Part shown: positions 59,844-64,000 of the stretch, piece by piece
Numbering within the stretch: position 1 is the stretch's first letter
Layout of the letters: each line of letters starts with the position of its first letter
From: Actinomadura madurae
GTDB lineage: Bacteria; Actinomycetota; Actinomycetes; Streptosporangiales; Streptosporangiaceae
Reading direction: 5' to 3'
Length of the DNA: 64,000 bases
Assembly: GCF_900115095.1 (NCBI RefSeq)
Contig: NZ_FOVH01000003.1
Span: 434,001 to 498,000, forward strand
The notes under the pieces: generated by a model
Told to the model about the DNA's origin: nothing
The model's database searches: none
Seen by the model: only the letters and a program-made list of their open reading frames with translations
Translations under genes and position numbers: made by a program

Positions 59844-61156
59844 GAGCCCACCAGCAGGATCAGGTGCCGTTCCCCGGCCCCCGCCGACAGGACCCTGCCG
59901 GGGGCGGTGCCGTCCGACGTGACCAGCGTGCCGGGCCTGCCGCGGGCCGCGGCCCTGCCCGAGCCGAGCTGGCCGCTGCCGCCCGCGCCCCACGTCAGCG
60001 TGGTCCCGTCCGCCAGGATCGCCGCGCCGTACGCCTCGCCCGCGAACACCTGCGCGGCGCGCCGCATCCGCTCGGCCTTGCGGCCGGCCACGGCGACGGG
60101 TGCGGCGCGCAGCTCCAGCGTCCCGTCGCCGAGCTGCCCGGCCGTGTTGTTCCCCCACGCGACGACGGTGCCGTCCTCGCGCAGCGCGTAGTTGTGCTTC
60201 TCCGCCGCGGCGATGGACGTGACGCCGCGCAGGACGCCCTTGCCGCCCGTGCCCGCCACGAGAACGGGGGTGAGCCGGTCCTGGCGGGAGCCGTCGCCGA
60301 GCTGCCCGAGATCGTTGTGGCCCCACGCCGCCACCCGTCCGTCGCGCAGCAGCGCCAGGCCGTGCTGGCCGCCGACCGCGACGCGGACGGCGTTCCGGAG
60401 CCGCCCGGCGCCGTCCAGGCCGCGCACCGGCACCGGCAGCGGCCGGTTCTCCCGGGTGCCGTCGCCGATCATGCCGTAGGCGTTGGCGCCCCACGCGAGC
60501 ACCTGCCCGTCGCGGCGCAGCGCCAGCTCGGTGCGCCCGTCGGCGGCGATCGCGACGATGTCGCGGAGCGGCCCGCGCCCGTCCGGCGACCGCACGGTCG
60601 TGGGGACGCGCGGGGCGGTGCGGTCGCCGGTGCCGCGCTGGCCGGACGAGCCCTCGCCCCACGTCACCACCGTCCCGTCGCTCCGCAGCGCCATGGAGAA
60701 GTCGGTGTTGGCGCTGACGGCGACCACGCCGTCCAGCCGTCCGGGACGCCCGTCGGCCGCGCGGACGGGCACCGGGACGGCGCTGTCGCGGGCGGTGCCG
60801 TCGCCGAGCTGGCCGTCCTCGTTGGCGCCCCAGGCGACCACCTCGCCGCTCGCGAGGACCGCCAGCGAGTGCCGCCCGCCGCCCGCGACGGCGCGCGCCC
60901 CGTCGAGCACGCCCCGGCCGCCGGGGCCGGTGACCGGGCCGAGCCGCGGGTCGACCGCCGGTCCGGGGCGGCCGAGCTGCCCGTTGGAGTTGAGGCCGCT
61001 CGTCCAGACGGCGCCGGTCCCGCCGGCCGCGGCCCCGATGGGCGGCGGCGGGGAGGGGCGCGGCCGCTCCGCGGGCGCGGCCGTGCCGCACGCGGCCGCC
61101 GCGAGGACCGCCGGGACGGCCAGCAGCGCGGCGAGCGAGCGGCGTGCGGCGGTCAC
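59840..61156 (-). CDS. RCC1-repeat lipoprotein (beta-propeller)
   Basis: 438 residues from GTG 61156, overlapping the stop of the methyltransferase gene (GTGA). A signal peptide with lipobox (AAAAC, about Cys23) is followed by a Pro-rich linker and seven RCC1-type repeats of about 50-60 residues, each with VAWGxNxxGQLGDG or similar and a VAxxxxHxLAL strand. This predicts a seven-bladed propeller on the outer face of the membrane. Bacterial RCC1 proteins have varied or unknown roles; binding of a protein or glycan partner is a guess. Cotranscribed with the ParB-like/methyltransferase and flippase genes. Confidence 0.88.
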   Translation of the reverse strand: MTAARRSLAALLAVPAVLAAAACGTAAPAERPRPSPPPPIGAAAGGTGAVWTSGLNSNGQLGRPGPAVDPRLGPVTGPGGRGVLDGARAVAGGGRHSLAVLASGEVVAWGANEDGQLGDGTARDSAVPVPVRAADGRPGRLDGVVAVSANTDFSMALRSDGTVVTWGEGSSGQRGTGDRTAPRVPTTVRSPDGRGPLRDIVAIAADGRTELALRRDGQVLAWGANAYGMIGDGTRENRPLPVPVRGLDGAGRLRNAVRVAVGGQHGLALLRDGRVAAWGHNDLGQLGDGSRQDRLTPVLVAGTGGKGVLRGVTSIAAAEKHNYALREDGTVVAWGNNTAGQLGDGTLELRAAPVAVAGRKAERMRRAAQVFAGEAYGAAILADGTTLTWGAGGSGQLGSGRAAARGRPGTLVTSDGTAPGRVLSAGAGERHLILLVGS

Positions 61157-62487
61157 GCCGCGCGGACGCAGGCGAACAGGTGCCTGCCGTAGTTGTCCTC
61201 GTAGGGCGGGCGGGCGTCGTCGTCGGGACCGAGGTCGACGATCTCGTCGAAGCCGGTGTGCTCGCGCAGGAACCGCTCGACGCGGGCCGGGTCCCAGCCG
61301 CGCAGCGACTCGGCGAACCACGCCTCGTTGTCCTGGCCGGTGTCGAAGAACAGGACCCGGCCGGTGGCCCGGTCGAGCAGCCGGATCAGCTCCTCGGCGC
61401 TGACGGAGCCGCGGCCGAGGACGAAGTGGTGCAGCAGGCTGAAGCAGGACACCACGTCCCAGCGGCCGGCGTCGTGGCCGCCGAGGAACTCGACGCAGTC
61501 ACCGGTGGAGACGACGCCGTCCGGGAGCCCGTAGACGGCCTGCCCGAGCGGGACGGCGAGCGGGTCGCGCTCGATGCCCTCGGCGTCGAAGCCGCGCTCG
61601 GCCATCTCCGCGACGAACCAGCCGTAGCAGCTGGCGACGTCCAGGTAGCGGCCCCCGGCGATGCCGCGCTCGGCGAGGAAGGCGTCCATCTTGGCGAGCC
61701 GGTCGGTGCACTGCCGGACCGTCGTCCACCCCGACCGCAGCTCGGGCGCGTCGACCGGCTGGTACAGCTCGTGCGTGCCGTCGAGCCAGCTCATCTTGAG
61801 CAGCAGGTCCTGGAGGGGAGTGGTGACGGGCAGCCACTTGGCGACGACGTTGCCGCCGTCCGCGCCGCTCATCGCGGCGATCGCGAGCCGGTGGTGGCCG
61901 TCGAGGATCTGGTACTGGTCGGAGCCGCGGACGGGCGCGACGAGCACCGGGTCCTGCGGGCCGCTCTGCTGCGGGCGCGGCTGCGCGCCGGGCACCTCCT
62001 CGCCGCGGTACCGGGCGATGAACGCGCGGGCGGCGGCGAGCACGCCGGCCTCGTCGGTGCCGCCGAAGTAGTCGCCGCCCGCCTCGATGCAGCGCAGCCC
62101 CAGCCGGCCGTAGCCGCTGGCGAGGATCTCCTCGTCGGTCAGGTCCGGACGCTCGTCCGCGAGCCGCAGCAGGGCGACGTGGGGGCCGTCCAGGAACGGG
62201 GTGGACGGCCACAGCAGGTCGCCGGTGCGCTCGGCGAACTCGCGGGCCGTCCAGCCGCCCTGCGCGCCGACGAGCAGCTGGTCGAACCGGACCGGCACCT
62301 TCCACGGGCGGCGCAGCACCGCCGTGGACACCGCCACGCGCGCCGCCGCCGGGATCGGCAGCGACCGGCCCGCGTCCACCAGCCGCCCGTACACCGGGCC
62401 GCTCGGCGCGAGCCCGCTCTTGCGCAGCACCGCCCGGGACTTGCGGCGGACCCGCTGCATTCCCGGCATGTCAATTCCCGTGGGCAT
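61153..62487 (-). CDS. ParB-like domain fused to SAM-dependent methyltransferase
   Basis: 444 residues from ATG 62487, with AGGAG six bases upstream and a 17-bp overlap with the flippase 3' end. Residues 60-240 contain a ParB/Srx-like motif QILDGHHRLAIAAM (about 193-206). Residues 265-440 are a class I methyltransferase: GGRYLDVASCYGWFVAEMAERG (SAM site near 285), GIERDPLAV and SCFSLLHHFVLG. DGHHR-type ParB-like domains can bind nucleotides. The position among flippase, RCC1 and glycosyltransferase genes suggests glycan or small-molecule methylation, not DNA partitioning. The actual substrate is unknown. Confidence 0.85.
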   Translation of the reverse strand: MPTGIDMPGMQRVRRKSRAVLRKSGLAPSGPVYGRLVDAGRSLPIPAAARVAVSTAVLRRPWKVPVRFDQLLVGAQGGWTAREFAERTGDLLWPSTPFLDGPHVALLRLADERPDLTDEEILASGYGRLGLRCIEAGGDYFGGTDEAGVLAAARAFIARYRGEEVPGAQPRPQQSGPQDPVLVAPVRGSDQYQILDGHHRLAIAAMSGADGGNVVAKWLPVTTPLQDLLLKMSWLDGTHELYQPVDAPELRSGWTTVRQCTDRLAKMDAFLAERGIAGGRYLDVASCYGWFVAEMAERGFDAEGIERDPLAVPLGQAVYGLPDGVVSTGDCVEFLGGHDAGRWDVVSCFSLLHHFVLGRGSVSAEELIRLLDRATGRVLFFDTGQDNEAWFAESLRGWDPARVERFLREHTGFDEIVDLGPDDDARPPYEDNYGRHLFACVRAA

Positions 62488-64000
62488 GGACGCTCCTGGC
62501 AGGTGTCGTGTCGGTGGCCGGCGGGGCGGGGGCGCCCGCGGGCGCGGACGCGGCGCGGCCGCGCCTCCCCGGCAGCAGGGAGGCGAAGGCGGTCAGGGCC
62601 AGCCGCTCGCGGCCGGCCCACAGTAGGGCAAAGTACAGGATCGCACCCGGGACCAGGGCACATGCGAGCGCGGCGGGGCTGGATCCGGCCACGAGCCGGA
62701 CGGCCAGCGGCAGCGCCGCGAAGCTCACCAGCGCCGAGCCGCCCGCCCAGAACAGGCCCGCGCTCGCCGGGCTCATGCCGAGGATCCGGCGGACCTGGAC
62801 GAGGGCCAGCAGCGTCCGGACGAGCAGCCCGCACGCCCGCGCCATCGCCGCCCCGGCGATCCCGAACGGCGGGATCAGCAGCACGTTCAGCACCAGGTTC
62901 ACCCCGAGCGCGGTGCTCTGGTTGACCAGGCTCAGCCCGCTGCGGCCCGCCATCAGCAGCATCACGTCGCGGGCGCCGGTCGCGGTCGCCACCAGCATCG
63001 CCATCGCGAGGATCACCGTGACGACCTCGCCCGTCCCGCGGTACCCCTCGCCGAACGAGCCCACGTAGACCGGGGCGCCGACGGCGATCGACAGGTGCAC
63101 GGGCCAGGCGAGCGCGAGGTTCCAGGACGCGCACACGGCGAAGATCCGCTGCGCTCCGGCATGGTCGGCGAGCGCCATCAGCCGGCTCACCGCGGGCTGC
63201 ATCACGTTCTGCACGGCCTGCGTGACGAGCTGGCTGATCACGATGAACCGGGTCGCGGCCGTGTACACCGCCGCCTCGCGCGGCGAGCTGAGCGCCGCGA
63301 CGAGCACGATGTCGGCGCGCTGGAACGCCGTCTGGCAGACCTGCGCGAAGGCGCGCGGCGCCGTGAAGCGCCAGAACCCGCCCGCGAGCGGCCGCCACCC
63401 GGCCGCGGCCGGCGGGGCGCCCGCGGTGGCGGTGGCGCGGCCGGCCCGGCTGATCTTCAGGTACCAGAGCGCGGCCACGACCAGGCAGGGCAGGTAGGGC
63501 GCCGCCCAGGCCAGCGCGAGCCACACCGCGTCGTCGGCCAGCAGCGCCGCCGCGACCACCCCGGCGACCTGGAGCGTCTGCCGCAGGATCTTGTCGACGA
63601 GGACGGTGGGCCGCATCGAGCCGTGGCCCCGGGTGGCCGCGAGGAGGGCGTCGTGCGCGCCGGCGAGCGGCAGGAACAGCGCCAGCACCCGCACCATGTC
63701 CACGGCCTGGCCGGGGTCGCCGGCGCCGATGTGCCCGGCCGTCCACGGCGCGGTGAGGGCCAGCGCGAGCCCGCCGGCCGCGGCCGTGGCCACGACCGGG
63801 ACGAGCGCCACCGGCACCGTCCGCCGCGCCGCGTCCCGGTCGCCGAGCGCGAGATGGCGGGGTACCCAGCGCAGCAGGCCCGCGTCGGTGCCGAGGCCCG
63901 AGACCGCCTGCAGGATGATGAACAGCGACGTCGCCGCGAAGAACGTGCCCGCGATCCGCTGCGAGTACAGGTGCGCGACGATGAAGACCAGCGCGAGGCC
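62471..64000 (-). CDS. Polysaccharide/lipid-linked oligosaccharide flippase (MOP superfamily), partial
   Basis: 509 residues are visible and the frame is open to the window edge, so the N-terminus lies outside (a GTG at 63817 is internal). At least twelve hydrophobic segments are present, arranged like Wzx/MviN-type MOP flippases: GTFFAATSLFIILQAVSGLG, ADIVLVAALSSPREAAVYTAATRF and STALGVNLVLNVLLIPPFGI. It should move lipid-linked glycan units across the membrane. The Ala/Pro-rich tail overlaps the start of the ParB-like/methyltransferase gene. Confidence 0.9.
   Translation of the reverse strand, partial: GLALVFIVAHLYSQRIAGTFFAATSLFIILQAVSGLGTDAGLLRWVPRHLALGDRDAARRTVPVALVPVVATAAAGGLALALTAPWTAGHIGAGDPGQAVDMVRVLALFLPLAGAHDALLAATRGHGSMRPTVLVDKILRQTLQVAGVVAAALLADDAVWLALAWAAPYLPCLVVAALWYLKISRAGRATATAGAPPAAAGWRPLAGGFWRFTAPRAFAQVCQTAFQRADIVLVAALSSPREAAVYTAATRFIVISQLVTQAVQNVMQPAVSRLMALADHAGAQRIFAVCASWNLALAWPVHLSIAVGAPVYVGSFGEGYRGTGEVVTVILAMAMLVATATGARDVMLLMAGRSGLSLVNQSTALGVNLVLNVLLIPPFGIAGAAMARACGLLVRTLLALVQVRRILGMSPASAGLFWAGGSALVSFAALPLAVRLVAGSSPAALACALVPGAILYFALLWAGRERLALTAFASLLPGRRGRAASAPAGAPAPPATDTTPARSVHAHGN

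Noticed and set aside
61153-62487. Chromosome partitioning ParB
   Set aside because: It has only a ParB-like nucleotide motif and a methyltransferase domain, no helix-turn-helix, and no ParA gene nearby.
1-64000. CRISPR array, prophage, transposase or biosynthetic megasynthase
   Set aside because: No spaced identical repeats, phage structural genes, transposase motifs or PKS/NRPS domains were seen.

Overview
The window is very GC-rich (third codon positions almost all G or C), uses many GTG starts and 4-bp stop/start overlaps, and carries an Rpf protein, a TamR/Tam pair and an L25/Pth block. This fits a filamentous actinomycete, plausibly Streptosporangiales/Thermomonosporaceae, though the lineage is an inference. 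Much of 24-53 kb (pmt, rsmI, metG, tatD, rpf, rsmA, ispE, tam, glmU, prs, rplY, pth) is the core-chromosome neighbourhood known from Streptomyces and Mycobacterium. No phage, IS, CRISPR or plasmid functions were seen.

Layout. 0-8 kb: a cut-off membrane protein and a degenerate Ser/Thr kinase (probable pseudokinase), a small membrane protein, a fused indolepyruvate:ferredoxin oxidoreductase with a divergent Lrp regulator and a palindromic operator between them, and a GAF-SpoIIE phosphatase. 8-16 kb: the phosphoketolase/acetate kinase pair, an amidase and a large double-AAA+ protein. 16-21 kb: a possible beta-lactam response locus, with a leaderless-type serine hydrolase, a LysR regulator, a MecA_N-type transpeptidase and a lipoprotein class A beta-lactamase; an identical 10-mer lies in two of its control regions. 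21-24 kb: CorA, a LacI regulator and an MFS transporter. 24-34.5 kb: protein O-mannosyltransferase, RsmI, a zinc-ribbon protein, and a group of polyprenyl-sugar type membrane glycosyltransferases with a GT2 enzyme. 34.5-41 kb: metG-tatD-rpf-rsmA-(GH26-like lipoprotein)-ispE. 41-48 kb: two tiny membrane proteins, an ABC-F ATPase coupled to an amidase, the tamR/tam pair with three operators, and a desaturase-TetR operon with a tandem operator. 48-53 kb: tRNA-Gln, glmU, prs, rplY, pth. 53-58 kb: a polyprenyl sugar-phosphate transferase broken by a one-base frameshift, then CysQ-like, CysD and CysN. 58-64 kb: an envelope/polysaccharide region with a GT2, a secreted anchored protein, an RCC1-repeat lipoprotein, a ParB-like/methyltransferase fusion and a flippase running off the window.

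How it works together: xfp+ackA turn sugar phosphates into acetyl phosphate, acetate and ATP. CysQ/CysD/CysN serve sulfate activation. The membrane transferases, sugar-phosphate transferase and flippase suggest lipid-linked glycan assembly. A C-run palindromic repeat family (five copies: 4947, 13256, 17030, 32863, 39005) sits at gene ends and boundaries. One copy lies in frame inside the oxidoreductase gene and another is bracketed by a 20-bp duplication. These repeats and the beta-lactam locus are the most interesting unexplained signals.
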